This document shows positions 10,782-19,947 of a stretch of 64,000 bases of DNA, piece after piece. The DNA is from Triatoma infestans. Its lineage: Eukaryota > Arthropoda > Insecta > Hemiptera > Reduviidae. The stretch is from positions 124,001-188,000 of the forward strand of contig JAAEAF010014403.1 in the NCBI GenBank assembly GCA_011037195.1. Reading direction: 5' to 3'. The notes beneath the pieces were generated by a model. It had not been told where the DNA came from and made no database searches. It saw nothing but the letters and a program-made list of their open reading frames with translations. The translations under genes and the position numbers were made by a program. The number at the start of each line of letters is the position of its first letter. Position 1 is the stretch's first letter.

Positions 10782-10976
10782 AGTAGTAGAAAGTTGTACG
10801 TTCTGGGCCACTTTTCAAAAACTAAGTCCAAATCATTTAATATGGTTGTACGTTCTGGGCCACTTTTCAAAAACTAAGTCCATTAGTTAGGTTCATTTAG
10901 TTAAACACTTAACAAAATTTTAGTATCAGTGCGCTAGTAGTATAGTGGTCGACCTTTTACACTTAGAAAATTTTTT
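10782..10976 (+). repeat. Polinton left terminal inverted repeat
   Basis: It pairs with 27613-27911 in inverse orientation. It contains two copies of a 52-bp subterminal unit (core gtacgttctgggcc, acttttcaaaaactaagtcc) and then the unique part with gtgcgctagtagtata and ggtcgacctt. A third, diverged 52-bp unit lies just inside, at 10985-11035. Confidence 0.92.
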
Positions 10977-11295
10977 GTTCAAACCATTTAATATGGTTTG
11001 TACGTTCTGGACCACTTTTCAAAAACTAGGTCTAGCCATCATCCCCTCTATTTAGCAGCGATTCTGACTGACAAACAAATTCAACCAGCTCCTTCTATTA
11101 TATTGCAGTCTTAATAAAAAATATGAAATTTTTAATTGAAGTCAGATTCAATAAATGTTTTTATTTTTTACTATGTGTTATGTAGACTCACTCAAGATAT
11201 TTTTATTTGGATGCAATTAATTAAATGTTTCATAACATTTTGAAATCTTTCCATCGAATAATATGTAAGTGGGGTTGAAAAACTGGTATTAGTGC

Positions 11296-11331
11296 TATAT
11301 AAAAATGTACCACCTTTAAAGAAGCTCAGTT
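11296..11331 (+). promoter_or_regulatory. Core promoter: TATA box and TCAGT initiator
   Basis: tatataaaaa at 11296-11305 lies 32 bp upstream of the A of tcagtt (11326-11331), the classical TATA-to-initiator distance. TCAGT is the arthropod initiator consensus. The ATG of the next ORF follows 10 bp after the initiator A, so the leader would be very short. Confidence 0.6.
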
Positions 11332-11337
11332 AGTGAA

Positions 11338-11622
11338 ATGGCGGTAGAGCGGAAAGAGATATCAGCAAGTGATAATTATATTAGGTTTGCTTCAACATAC
11401 CCAACCATCAAGCTCACCGATTTGGATTTAGTACGAAGTTATACCAATCTATACAATGACTTAAAATCTTTAGAAAGGTATTCTGAAGAATATACTGTTA
11501 AGGCAGCTAATGAACATTATATTAATTGTGTTTGGTCAAATCCAAAACAGAAGGTTGGACCTGATACATGTCCATGTTCAAACATTGCTTTTTTAGCCCA
11601 GAGCTGTTCAAACAAAGTGTAG
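11338..11622 (+). CDS. Polinton ORF of unknown function, 94 aa
   Basis: First ORF inside the left terminal repeat, directly behind the TATA/initiator pair. The product is hydrophilic, with a helical middle (LVRSYTNLYNDLKSLERYSEE), and ends in a Cys-containing segment (CPCSNIAFLAQSC). I do not recognise a family. The ATG at 11338 fits the promoter spacing. It may form one transcription unit with the next ORF, 64 bp downstream. It could be an early regulatory protein by position only. Confidence 0.5.
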   Translation: MAVERKEISASDNYIRFASTYPTIKLTDLDLVRSYTNLYNDLKSLERYSEEYTVKAANEHYINCVWSNPKQKVGPDTCPCSNIAFLAQSCSNKV

Positions 11623-11686
11623 TGGGGGAGGTAAATGTAGTTGATGAGAAGTAATGTGACTTCCCAGTTTGTGGTCATATCTCAAG

Positions 11687-12145
11687 ATGGCAAGTGATAT
11701 AAGATTGCAGCTTACAACCAGCTTCTCGCTCAACACCATCAATTCAAAACAATTAGTGACAGGTCTTTCTGAAGAAGGTGAACCACTTATAGCATTAAAA
11801 ACAAAAAAATCAGTTATCTATTTAAATGATGAAGATTGGGCAATTCTCCAAGCTAGCAAGCAAATATGTGATGATTTCTTTGGTAAAAAATACGGATCCC
11901 CTATGTCCGATATTCAATTGAAGCATTCATCAGTTTTCTTTGAGAGCTTCACCCATAAAACTATGGTTATCCAGGGGAAACCATCATGGCTTGAAGATCT
12001 CAAATATCAGCCTCCGAAGATCAATTTATTAAGAAATGAATATTTTAAACTAGTTAGTGTATTTGAAGATGTTAATAAACAATTCAGTTATTTAAACAAA
12101 TTATTGAACTGTGATTTTTTTAACAAAAAATGTAACAACTGCTGA
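11687..12145 (+). CDS. Polinton ORF of unknown function, about 152 aa
   Basis: The frame is open from a TTG at 11669, but the first ATG is at 11687 (MASDIRLQL) and is the likely start. The product has mixed composition, no obvious membrane segment, and ends in a Cys cluster (CDFFNKKCNNC). The string NDEDWAILQASKQICDDFFG suggests a helical domain. I do not recognise it. The stop at 12143 is followed by an AATAAA at 12145-12150 that could serve as a polyadenylation signal. Confidence 0.5.
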   Translation: MASDIRLQLTTSFSLNTINSKQLVTGLSEEGEPLIALKTKKSVIYLNDEDWAILQASKQICDDFFGKKYGSPMSDIQLKHSSVFFESFTHKTMVIQGKPSWLEDLKYQPPKINLLRNEYFKLVSVFEDVNKQFSYLNKLLNCDFFNKKCNNC

Positions 12146-12252
12146 ATAAATTTTATTTTAAAATAGATTGTTTCATTTATTTTCCTGAATTGGCATCAAC
12201 GTAAGAGGTTAATAAAAAATGAAAAGAAAATACTTAATTTATATGAACTTTA

Positions 12253-13211
12253 TTAAGCTACTAAATCTTTTACATTTATCCATGAAGGTTTGTTGAAACC
12301 TAACCACTTTACATACAGCTTATTACTTTTACGTCTCAGTATTTTTTCTACAAGATATACATCTTTATATTTAGTTTTCTGCAGTTCTTGGGTATAAAAT
12401 GCTCCTTGAATAGGCTGTCCTGTCAAATCTTCCAACACGTAAGTATATGGAATAGTTTCACGAACATTTTTAATTTTAAATATTTCAGTACTCCAATTGG
12501 GTGTATATCCTCTGCTAAATAGAGTTCTTCTTTTCGAAATTCGTACATAGTCACCTTTATTAAATCGCTGTTTCTCTTTTCGTTTTACTTTGGAAGAGTA
12601 AACATTAGCTAGTAAGAATTCTTCGTTATCAGAATTTACTTCTGATGGTGCCATACCCACCGCACGGTGTACTTTGTTGTTATAGCTATTTATGAGATCT
12701 GATAAATGTTTTGTATAATTGTAGCTACCTTGAAGACTAAACAATTGATACATCATAGATTTAAAGGTTCTATTAAATCTTTCAACAATTGAACTTTTAA
12801 TTTGGCTGTAAGTACTGTAGTGATTTATGTTGTGCTTTTTCACGAGCTTCTTGAAGGAAACATTGTAGAATTCTTTCCCATTATCTGCTGAATATTTTTT
12901 GGTACTCTTCCAGCGGAATTAAAAATACTTTCCATAGCTTGAGTGATATCTTGAGCGCCTTTGGATTTAACAGGTTTCACCCAGGCGTATTTTGAAAAAC
13001 AATCAATCACTGCTAATATGTATTTGTAACCATTATTTTGGCGAGCATATGGTATCATTTCCATTAAATCTGCCTGCCATAAATCATCAACACCTTTGAG
13101 CAATGTACGTCTTCGAGGGTAGCGTGAACGTGCTGGCCTATGAAGTTCAGCAACTACAGCCTCCTTGAAGGACATAGTTTTTGGTACTTTATCCTTTACA
13201 GAATCTCTCAC
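12253..13211 (-). pseudogene. Polinton integrase with chromodomain, frameshifted
   Basis: On the minus strand the retroviral-type integrase core begins with LWQADLMEM (first catalytic Asp) and continues with ILAVIDCFSKYAWVKPV (second Asp). After a one-base lesion near 12893 comes SSIVERFNRTFKSMMYQ, with the catalytic Glu. The C-terminal 50 residues are a chromodomain, YLVEKILRRKSNKLYVKWLG. All DDE residues are kept, but the halves lie in different frames (12840-13211, 12253-12843). The region before the core is short; the open frame starts at GTG 13211, and an N-terminal zinc-binding part may be lost. Confidence 0.9.
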
Positions 13212-13267
13212 ATCTGATCTTTATTTCTAAAGATTAAATCTTATATTTAACCACAACCCTTGAAAAC

Positions 13268-13702
13268 TTAATCGAAAATTGTTTTAAATTGATGGGCTGT
13301 TAAAGGAATATTCGGATTCAATGCACTCAGTCTGTTTTTTATTGTTTCAAATAAACGATTTACATAATTCTGAGTCACTAGTTTTCTAGCCTGATCATAT
13401 GTTTGAAAAAGATAATTTTTTGTTATGAAATGTTGATCTAGATAGTTCTGAAGGTATAACTTGCTTACCAAATCTAATTGATCTATATAACTTTCCAAGT
13501 AGGTTTTAGTAATAAATTCATTTTTTGTAGTAACATACTTTTCCAGATATCTCTTATTTACAGCATCGGAACCACTTAAAGGATCACTCACTCCCACTAA
13601 ACGTTTATTTTCAAAATCAATATAATCACCATCTTCATCATCACTTGCATGAAATACTTTCTTGATTTGGGGTAATGATCTACCAAACTTGTCAACAGGC
13701 AT
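13268..13702 (-). CDS. Putative trimeric fibre-like protein of the Polinton
   Basis: 144 codons from ATG 13702, uninterrupted. After an N-terminal DKFGRSLP segment and an acidic patch comes NKRLVGVSDPLSGSDAVNKR. This resembles the 'nv.dP.. .sDAvnKkYvd' word common in trimeric fibre and tail-spike proteins of phages and large DNA viruses. The rest is a series of short YL.. repeats about 13-19 residues apart (KTYLESYI, KLYLQNYLD, KNYLFQTY, QNYVNRLF), suggesting an elongated oligomer. It lies between integrase and the conserved 187-aa ORF in the same direction. The function is inferred from the word pattern only. Confidence 0.5.
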   Translation of the reverse strand: MPVDKFGRSLPQIKKVFHASDDEDGDYIDFENKRLVGVSDPLSGSDAVNKRYLEKYVTTKNEFITKTYLESYIDQLDLVSKLYLQNYLDQHFITKNYLFQTYDQARKLVTQNYVNRLFETIKNRLSALNPNIPLTAHQFKTIFD

Positions 13703-13755
13703 GTTATTCTGTGGTGGTTAAGCTAGCAATGAACAATTCCCCATACCTTACCAGT

Positions 13756-14319
13756 TTAATAAATAATATTAGCCTCTCTCAGCTCTTCAATTACGGATTG
13801 AATTTCATTTTCATGTCCTGTATGACCTGCACTGGTTGAAGCATATAGTAGCCTAAGTCGATCTACCAGTTCGTTGGGATCATCCCAATATTCATAAATA
13901 CTTTGACCTTCCCACATGCCTTTACCAATTGTTTCCCTCGATCTTAGCGGGTATTTACCAGGTCTTGTTGCAATCAAAGTCAGAGGTGTTTGTCTGTTTG
14001 AAGCAGTTGCTGGTGGAGTATACCTAGTTTGTATTGAAATTTGTTCCGGTGATTTGGAGGGGGGCTTGAAAAGAGGAGCGATGATATTTCTGTATTTCCA
14101 TCCTCTGCTGGAACTCATTCCTTTTTCTTCACTAAACTGTCGCTTATGCGCATTACTTCTAATTAAAATGTCTTTATAACTGTCTAAATCATTTTCTGAA
14201 TATTCTGTCGGTTGTTTTAAAAATAACAATTGTAACAAACCTGGTGTACCTTCATACCATTTTCCATTTACATTAATATCATCACCATCTATGGTTACCT
14301 GAGCATTTCCAATGGTCAT
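13756..14319 (-). CDS. Conserved Polinton protein of unknown function, 187 aa
   Basis: The ORF reads QVTIDGDDINVNGKWYEGTP, a Pro/Thr-rich middle, and a C-terminal EYWDDPNELVDRLRLLYAST followed by EIQSVIEELREANIIY. The WDDPNELVDRLRLL word recurs in animal Polintons, in a protein encoded next to the packaging ATPase. The frame is open without an ATG back to about 14398, and an ATG in another frame overlaps the ATPase stop (14400-14415). The true start may thus lie there, with a one-base lesion near 14400. Its role is not established. Confidence 0.7.
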   Translation of the reverse strand: MTIGNAQVTIDGDDINVNGKWYEGTPGLLQLLFLKQPTEYSENDLDSYKDILIRSNAHKRQFSEEKGMSSSRGWKYRNIIAPLFKPPSKSPEQISIQTRYTPPATASNRQTPLTLIATRPGKYPLRSRETIGKGMWEGQSIYEYWDDPNELVDRLRLLYASTSAGHTGHENEIQSVIEELREANIIY

Positions 14320-14411
14320 CCCACCTTTTGGTAGGATTCTAATTCTATATCTATCATCAAAATCTCTAGGATCGGCACTTATTATTTTCAGTAAATATGG
14401 CTCTATCCATT

Positions 14412-15083
14412 CTAACTACCATTGTTAGAATCTCTTGTTTTGTCCAGAGTTATAAATCCTTGCGGTTCCTCCCAGCATATATAACACATTTGTTTAAATT
14501 TACCAAATGGTACGTTGGGAGAACTTACATGATCGCTGTAAACATGTTTTAAATTTAAATCATCCTGTTTGAACAATAAGATAAAATTGGCGTTGTCACG
14601 AATAAGATGTTTAGGAATCCTGGCATAACTTTGGCAAAGATAGAAGCAGTCAATGTTCTTGTGACGGCCCATACTAAAATATTTCCTAATATTTTCCTGC
14701 TCATCCATTGAAATATCATCAAATACTATGATAGAGTTTGGTTCTGCGCTATCAGGAGTAATTATTTGTTGAGTGGTGTTTACTGTATGGAATCCTATTT
14801 CTGGAACTAGTTTAAAAATCTCTTCTAAATATAAATATTTCTCTTGTTGAAGCGACTGACTGCATATGTATATGTGTGTGAATTTCAGCCCATTTGGTTG
14901 TAAAAGCAAACAAGCCATAAGATTGGTTTTACCAGAGCCTGAACTTCCGCAAATAAGTGCTCGGATATTATCAGGCAGTAATGCTCCATGACGATTAATT
15001 TTCACATGGTCACCAATTGAATTATTCAGGAGATTGCAGATAGGTAAACTTTCGTTTTGCTTCTCTAAACGCATATTGAACAT
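14412..15083 (-). CDS. FtsK/HerA-type genome-packaging ATPase
   Basis: 223 codons, open throughout. Walker A is GSSGSGKTN (about residues 47-55), Walker B is IIVFDDI (about 117-123), and a downstream CQSYARIPKHLIRDNAN fits the sensor/arginine region of the family. Such ATPases pump DNA into virus shells, and their presence is one reason Polintons are viewed as integrated viruses. Length is normal for Polinton ATPases. It is the first gene of the minus block (ATPase, 187-aa protein, fibre-like, integrase) and starts 57 bp from the divergent phospholipase-like gene. Confidence 0.93.
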   Translation of the reverse strand: MFNMRLEKQNESLPICNLLNNSIGDHVKINRHGALLPDNIRALICGSSGSGKTNLMACLLLQPNGLKFTHIYICSQSLQQEKYLYLEEIFKLVPEIGFHTVNTTQQIITPDSAEPNSIIVFDDISMDEQENIRKYFSMGRHKNIDCFYLCQSYARIPKHLIRDNANFILLFKQDDLNLKHVYSDHVSSPNVPFGKFKQMCYICWEEPQGFITLDKTRDSNNGS

Positions 15084-15139
15084 GTTTGGTAAGGGGGTGT
15101 GATATATATATAGTTTCAGATCCCACTAATACCATCATT
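15084..15139. promoter_or_regulatory. Divergent promoter gap with TATA-like tract
   Basis: The 56-bp gap between two divergent starts (ATPase on -, phospholipase-like protein on +) holds the word gatatatatata at about 15100-15112. By position it could serve both directions. No further signal is seen. Confidence 0.4.
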
Positions 15140-15881
15140 ATGAGAAGAAAAACTGTTGGAAGAGGTCTTATAAATTCAGTGATTAACAAACTCCCTTTTG
15201 AAGTGCACATACCCGGTTATAGGTTTTGCGGTCCAGGAACTAAATTACAAGAAAGATTAAAACGAGGTGATAGAGGCGTTAATCCTTTGGACGAAGCCTG
15301 TAGGGAACACGACATTGCATACTCTCAACACAGAGATCTAGATTCACGGCATAAGGCTGACCTTATACTCGCTGATAAAGCTTGGCAAAGAACAAAGGCT
15401 AGTGACGCATCTTTTGGTGAGAAGGCATCAGCCTGGGCAGTTACAAACGCAATGAAAGCTAAAGTGAAATTGGGTGGTGGGGGGGAAAAAAGTAAAAAAA
15501 ACTATTAAAGATGTTATAAAAGCAGCACGTGTAACTTCACCTTTATCGATTAGTGGTGCATCAAAGAAGGCTCTAAGAAAGGCAAAAATTTATTTAAAAA
15601 ATTCAAAACCATCGAAAATACCGAGAGTTTTACCAATACCAAGAACTGGTGGAATTCTTCCGTTTATGGTCCCATTATTTGCGGGATTATCTGCATTAGG
15701 AAGTTTAGCTGGTGGAGCATCAGCAATAGCAAAGGCAGTAAAGGACACCCAAGTTGCAAGGGATCAGTTAGAAGAAATGAGAAGACATAATAGAAAAATG
15801 GAAGAGCAGCAAATTGGTCAAGGATTTTATCTTAAACCATATAAAAAAGGATATGGACTTTACATTAGAAAAAAACACTGA
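15140..15881 (+). pseudogene. Phospholipase-A2-like capsid-associated protein, frameshifted
   Basis: The likely start is ATG 15140 (MRRKTVGRG); the frame is open further upstream to 15086. The domain word is YRFCGPGTKLQERL, then NPLDEACREHDIAYSQH, that is, the Ca-loop G-x-G and the His-Asp pair of secreted/parvoviral-type phospholipase A2. It is followed by basic residues. At the G-run 15478-15484 the frame changes. The second half (15474-15881) has a small-residue hydrophobic stretch (LFAGLSALGSLAGGASAIAKA), then charged residues and ends YKKGYGLYIRKKH. The arrangement resembles adintovirus/Polinton virion proteins that may act on membranes. Confidence 0.8.
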
Positions 15882-16232
15882 CTACTTCCTAACAGAGCAC
15901 TCACAAACATAGAATTAATGAAATATGCTAAAAATGTTCCACACTTTAGGGGTGTATATATGCGTGACACGCTACCAAAATTTCCTAAAGCTGAAGAATG
16001 TGCTGTTGTAAATCTAGATTCAGCGTACAATGTTGGAACTCACTGGGTAGCGTATATTAAAAAAGGTAATCAGGTTATGTATTTTGATCCATTTGGGAAT
16101 CTTAGACCACCATTAGAAATATTAAGTTATTTTAACAACTGTGAAATCATGTACAATCGTGAGAGATATCAAGATTGGAATACGCCTTACTGTGGACATT
16201 TATGTTTAGAATTTCTCTATAATAATGCATAA
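15882..16232 (+). CDS. Adenain-type cysteine protease
   Basis: A C5-family maturation protease. The catalytic His is in GTHWVAY, the acidic partner in FDPFG, and the Cys in YCGHLCLEF near the C-terminus; all three are kept. The first ATG (15918) gives 104 aa. However, the frame is open from 15882, right after the preceding stop, and reads RALTNIELMKYAK, which looks like the normal N-terminus of the family, so the original start codon is probably lost. In related viruses it cleaves capsid precursor proteins. It is followed after 21 bp by the minor capsid gene. Confidence 0.9.
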   Translation, partial: LLPNRALTNIELMKYAKNVPHFRGVYMRDTLPKFPKAEECAVVNLDSAYNVGTHWVAYIKKGNQVMYFDPFGNLRPPLEILSYFNNCEIMYNRERYQDWNTPYCGHLCLEFLYNNA

Positions 16233-16253
16233 CAAAGTTTATGGACATTAGTC

Positions 16254-16712
16254 ATGTCTTACACTTTTACCTTAACAGGCACATCCAGCATCCTTGGCGC
16301 TGATATATTTCCACCAATTAGTTTATTGGACGGAGCTGACTATAAGATTGGCTACTTAGCTTCCAATCTTATAACTCAATTCCAAATATTATTGAAAATG
16401 TAAACAATAAATTTTATTATGGTGACAGAGTGATTAGTATTCCTACTGGGAACTATGAGGTTGAAGCTATAGCAGATTGCCTAAAAAGAAACATGGAATC
16501 ACCTGATTCAATTAAAATGAAAGGAAATGTTAATACTTTGAAAATTGAGTTCAAGTGTACACAACCTGTTGATTTCAACAAAGAGTATTCAATTGGTCCT
16601 TTACTAGGATTTACTCAACATAAAGTGTTGGAGGCAAACATTACTCATAAATCAGATGAGCTTGTAAAAATTCATGGTGTAAATACAATTGCGGTTAGTG
16701 AGGAATGCTTTC
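16254..16712 (+). pseudogene. Minor capsid (penton-like) protein, C-terminally truncated
   Basis: It starts at ATG 16254 (MSYTFTLTGTSSILGADIF), changes frame near 16365, and continues with YNSIPNI and FYYGDRVISIPTGNYEVEAI, the conserved core of the Polinton minor capsid protein (single jelly-roll, penton base relative). The last matching part is VKIHGVNTIAVSEE at about 16666-16710. Directly after it the DNA reads as the inside of the major capsid gene, so the end of this gene and the start of the next are missing. It is not functional. Confidence 0.8.
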
Positions 16713-17644
16713 ATGTATCTCTTTGATGAAATCAAATATCAGTTAAATGGAGTTTTAGTTGACCATGTCCGTAATCCAGGAATTGTCAGCACTCTTAAAG
16801 GATATGTTATCTTTTAACAGTGATAAAGTTAAAGCATTAGAAATAGCTGGTTGGATGCCTCCTAATACAGAAGTCAAGCTTACTGATGATGATGGTAATT
16901 TTGACTGCTGTATTCCATTGGACACAGTTATGGGCTTCTTTGAAGATTATAACAAAATAATTCTACAAGGGAAACATGAACTAATATTGCATAGAAGTAG
17001 AAGTGATAATGATTCCTTATTCGGAGCTGACGCTGCAGTTAAGCCTTCTATTAAACTTAAATCAGTGCACTGGAGGATTCCATATGTGAAAGTGTCTGAT
17101 CAACAAGGGGAAGACCATACACATGGCATTTAGATCATGGGATCTAATCGAATATCCAACACTACCTGCTACCACTAAGCACACGTGGACATTGAAAACC
17201 ACGACAAATTTGGAGAAACCTCGTTATGTGATTATAGCATTTCAAACCAACAGAAAGGATAACATACTAGCAGATCCAACAATTTTCGATCAAAATAACA
17301 TTACTAATGTTAAACTACATCTAAATTCAGAGATTTATCCCTATGATGACTTAAATGTAAATTTTCCCAAGAATTATTTCAGTTTTCCATATTACATGTA
17401 CCAAAATTTTCAACATAGTTACTATGGAAAAGCAAACCTGCCTCTCTTGTCTAAAAATCACTTTAGAGATTATGCACCTATTATTGTAATTGACTGTTCC
17501 CGTCAATCGGAAGCAATTAGATCATCTTCTGTAGACATCAGATTAGAGATGGAATGCACTGAAGCTTTCAAGTCTAATACTACTATTTTACAAGATAGCC
17601 TTGTGGAATATAACCCTTTATCTGGTATGGTTAGAAGAATGTAA
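16713..17644 (+). pseudogene. Major capsid protein (double jelly-roll), N-terminally deleted and frameshifted
   Basis: Three frames carry one continuous family match: LFDEIKYQLNGV (from 16719), then SDKVKALEIAGW, CIPLDTVMGFFEDY and ELILHRSRSDN (16759-17112), then MAFRSWDLIEYPTLP, EKPRYVIIAFQTNRK and QDSLVEYNPLSGMVRRM (17123-17644). These are landmarks of the Polinton major capsid protein, which builds the icosahedral shell. Frame changes lie near 16805 and 17115. About 310 residues remain. The usual N-terminal part (roughly the first jelly-roll strands) is absent because of the junction with the minor capsid gene at about 16710. Confidence 0.88.
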
Positions 17645-17712
17645 TTTGTGGTAGGTGGGGTGAGTTGATATATAGTCAGACACTTCAAAGAGGAACTCGT
17701 AGTTCGTCAAAT

Positions 17713-18135
17713 ATGTGCGCTGTAGTAGTAGATGTGCAAGGCTATCAAAGCCACGATCATGGATTCATCGTCAAGAGCTTGCTATTGTCGACTTGATTGG
17801 TCTGGAGAAGCGATGGTTATTCAAACCCTCATCTTACGGAAATCCGTTCTCACTTCCCAATAGATGTGTATATAGAAATATCCATGGAATCGGATGGGAA
17901 ATTGGAGATACTGATTATTCTGAACTTGATGATATTTTAAGGAATGAAACTAAAAAATATGGCTACCTTTTTGCAAAAGGAGATGAAAAGTGTAAATTCC
18001 TAGGAGATATTATTGAAAAAACTGTATTCAACCTTCAGGATTTTGGTTGTCCTAGCCTAAAAATATTAAGTCCATATCATCACTTTCCCAAATGCGACTA
18101 TCATGGTGAAACGAAGTGCTCTAGAGTTCGGTAAA
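17713..18135 (+). pseudogene. Conserved Polinton-associated ORF of unknown function, frameshifted
   Basis: From ATG 17713 it reads VVVDVQGYQSHDHGFIVK. After a one-base change near 17775 it goes on as ELAIVDLIGLEKRWLFKPS, later NIHGIGWEIGDTDYSEL, GYLFAKGDEKCKFLGDII and GCPSLKILSP, then a C..H......C end, with a second lesion near 18118. The series DVQG, KELA, FKPP-like, G..W..GD and KG..K recalls a family of uncharacterised proteins found repeatedly in arthropod genomes; the spaced acidic residues could suit a nuclease fold. I do not give it a function. The shifted frame runs directly into the BIR-like segment below. Confidence 0.6.
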
Positions 18136-18394
18136 ATGTTAGTTTCTTGGGTTTTGAGCAACTACTCAAAGGTAGATTTTACAAATTCTGGTGTTAGAGA
18201 GAATACTTTCAAAGGCTGGAAAACAACTGTAAGTATTAGCCTTTAATGGATTTATCAAGGTCAGAAACAATTGTGTTCAGTGTGTGTATTGTGGACTGCA
18301 GCTTTTAGAAAATACAGTTAAAGAATGCCCATGTAAATTACATATTTTACATAATAAAAACTGTAATTGGTTTCAAAAACATGAAATTAAATAA
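18136..18394 (+). pseudogene. BIR (IAP-type) zinc domain remnant
   Basis: The C-terminal half reads NCVQCVYCGLQLLE and then CKLHILHNKNCNWF. Cys codons at 18281 and 18290, His at 18341 and Cys at 18362 give exactly C-x2-C-x16-H-x6-C, the BIR zinc signature. The upstream frame (from ATG 18136) contains RENTFKGW, matching the R..TF..W start of BIR repeats; a one-base lesion near 18230 separates the two. BIR domains bind caspases or act in cell division. In a virus-like element it would fit host-apoptosis control, but that is inference. It may be an own gene or the C-terminus of the ORF before it. Confidence 0.7.
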
Positions 18395-19290
18395 TTTTTT
18401 GGAAATTAATTTTGTTTTTTCTTTTACCTTTTATCATTTTAATCTTCTTGAAGAAAATAGGAATATTATAACAAAAAACAAAATTTTTTAGAAAAAATAC
18501 TAAAAAGCAATTTAATTAATATTATATATGGCCACATTGTTTTCAATGATTTCAATAAAATAAATGCAGACACTTCTAGTGGAGATCCCGGTGCGTGTCT
18601 TCTAGTGTGAATGCCAACCTGCACTTAGAGTTTTTAAGTCACTGACGGAACCACTGTCTGGGTTCGATAAGCCTAAATGAGGGAATCCGGATTAACTACA
18701 ACTGTTTGATCAAACTGTATTTTACTGTAGTTCATCAACTGCTTCAAATTGCCTTAATTCAGGCAAACTAATCCGGATCAAACTAGAACTGTCCGCAAAT
18801 TTTATCGGTCAGCATGGCCTGAAAATTAAAAATGCTGGTTTATGATAAATGAAATTGCTTACGTACTGCATTAAATGAAGTATTGCATCTAAAATACCTG
18901 GTTATTTATGATAATGCAATATTGCATTACAGATTCAGTTCATTAAATAATGAACTCAAGGTGTCTTTGACATCATCAATGCCATCTACAATCACATTGC
19001 CATTTACAAGGAATATATTTCCTTCTTCTCTAAAAAATTATCAAGCTCCTCCAAATCGTCTTAATTCACTTGCTGCGGCTAGTGCAGGAAGAAAGCTGAA
19101 TATTCTTGCAGAGGACTTAAGATTATATTTAAATTTTTGTATGCTGGTTCCTAACCCAATATTAAATGCTGCCTTATTTGTAAGTCTTTTAAAAACACAA
19201 ATTTACATAAAAACACAAAAAAAACACAGATTTACATTTACATGGAGGTGAACACCGAATATTGATTGAGCGCTACTTAAAAAGAAATAC
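18395..19290. other. Polinton interior without recognised gene
   Basis: AT-rich. A GC-richer part at 18590-18830 holds the word aatccgga twice. An open frame at 18982-19251 (MPSTITLPFTRNIFPSS..., 90 aa) shows no family I know and has unremarkable composition. I count it as doubtful. The stretch lies between converging genes and may include transcript ends. Confidence 0.4.
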
Positions 19291-19947
19291 TTATTCTAGC
19301 GAATAATGCCCATAAGGCACCGTATCAACATTGTTTTGTAAAATTACACGTTTGTCATCATTGCCGGAAAGTGCTATTTTACTTACTTTTACCGTGTGTA
19401 CTACGTGTTTTTTTGTTGTGATTAATCGGAAATTTGTGTATTTTATCTCTGATGTTTTCCATACCTGAAGGTAGTCGTTAAAACTTAATTTCTTTTGAAG
19501 TGCTACCTGTTTTATGCCCTTAGCTTTTTTCTTTTCTATACTATCTTTAATTTTGACACTATAAAGTTTAGCACGTAAACCTACATACTCTTCTACAGGC
19601 TGGCCATTTGCTTCATCCTTGAACATGCCAGGCTTTTTTTTGTTCTCTAGGCTGTAACATTTATGTGTCGGAGGGTAATCAGACATATCCATCCTGCTTT
19701 TAAGGGATAGTAAATCATTATATACATCAAACGTCTGAATTTCTAAAAATAAAGAATCGGTGTCCATATAAAGAAGCCTTGCTTTTTCACCATATTTTTG
19801 CTTAATTACGTTGTAAAAGAAGTCATATATTAAGATTTTTGATATATCCAAAACTGTAAGCCCCGCATAAACAGGTTTTGTCATCCTTACACTAGTTTTA
19901 TACATGTGTACTGCAGCGAAATTTTTATTGTAAATAACCCTATCTTT
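19291..19947 (-). pseudogene. Protein-primed family B DNA polymerase, C-terminal part
   Basis: On the minus strand it reads MTKPVYAGLTVLDISKILIY, then LLYMDTDSLFLEI, which is PolB motif C (Y-x-D-T-D-S), then thumb sequences (EYVGLRAKLYSV, KAKGIKQVALQKKLSF) down to the stop at 19291. It is continuous with the segment at 25547 on the far side of the LOA LINE: the bases ccctatcttt at 19938-19947 recur at 25547-25556 as the LINE's target duplication. The polymerase would copy the element from a terminal protein primer. Confidence 0.93.

Noticed and set aside
18883..19251. 122-codon + frame in the Polinton
   Set aside because: No family words, no promoter or neighbour support; kept only as doubtful content of the gap 18395-19290.
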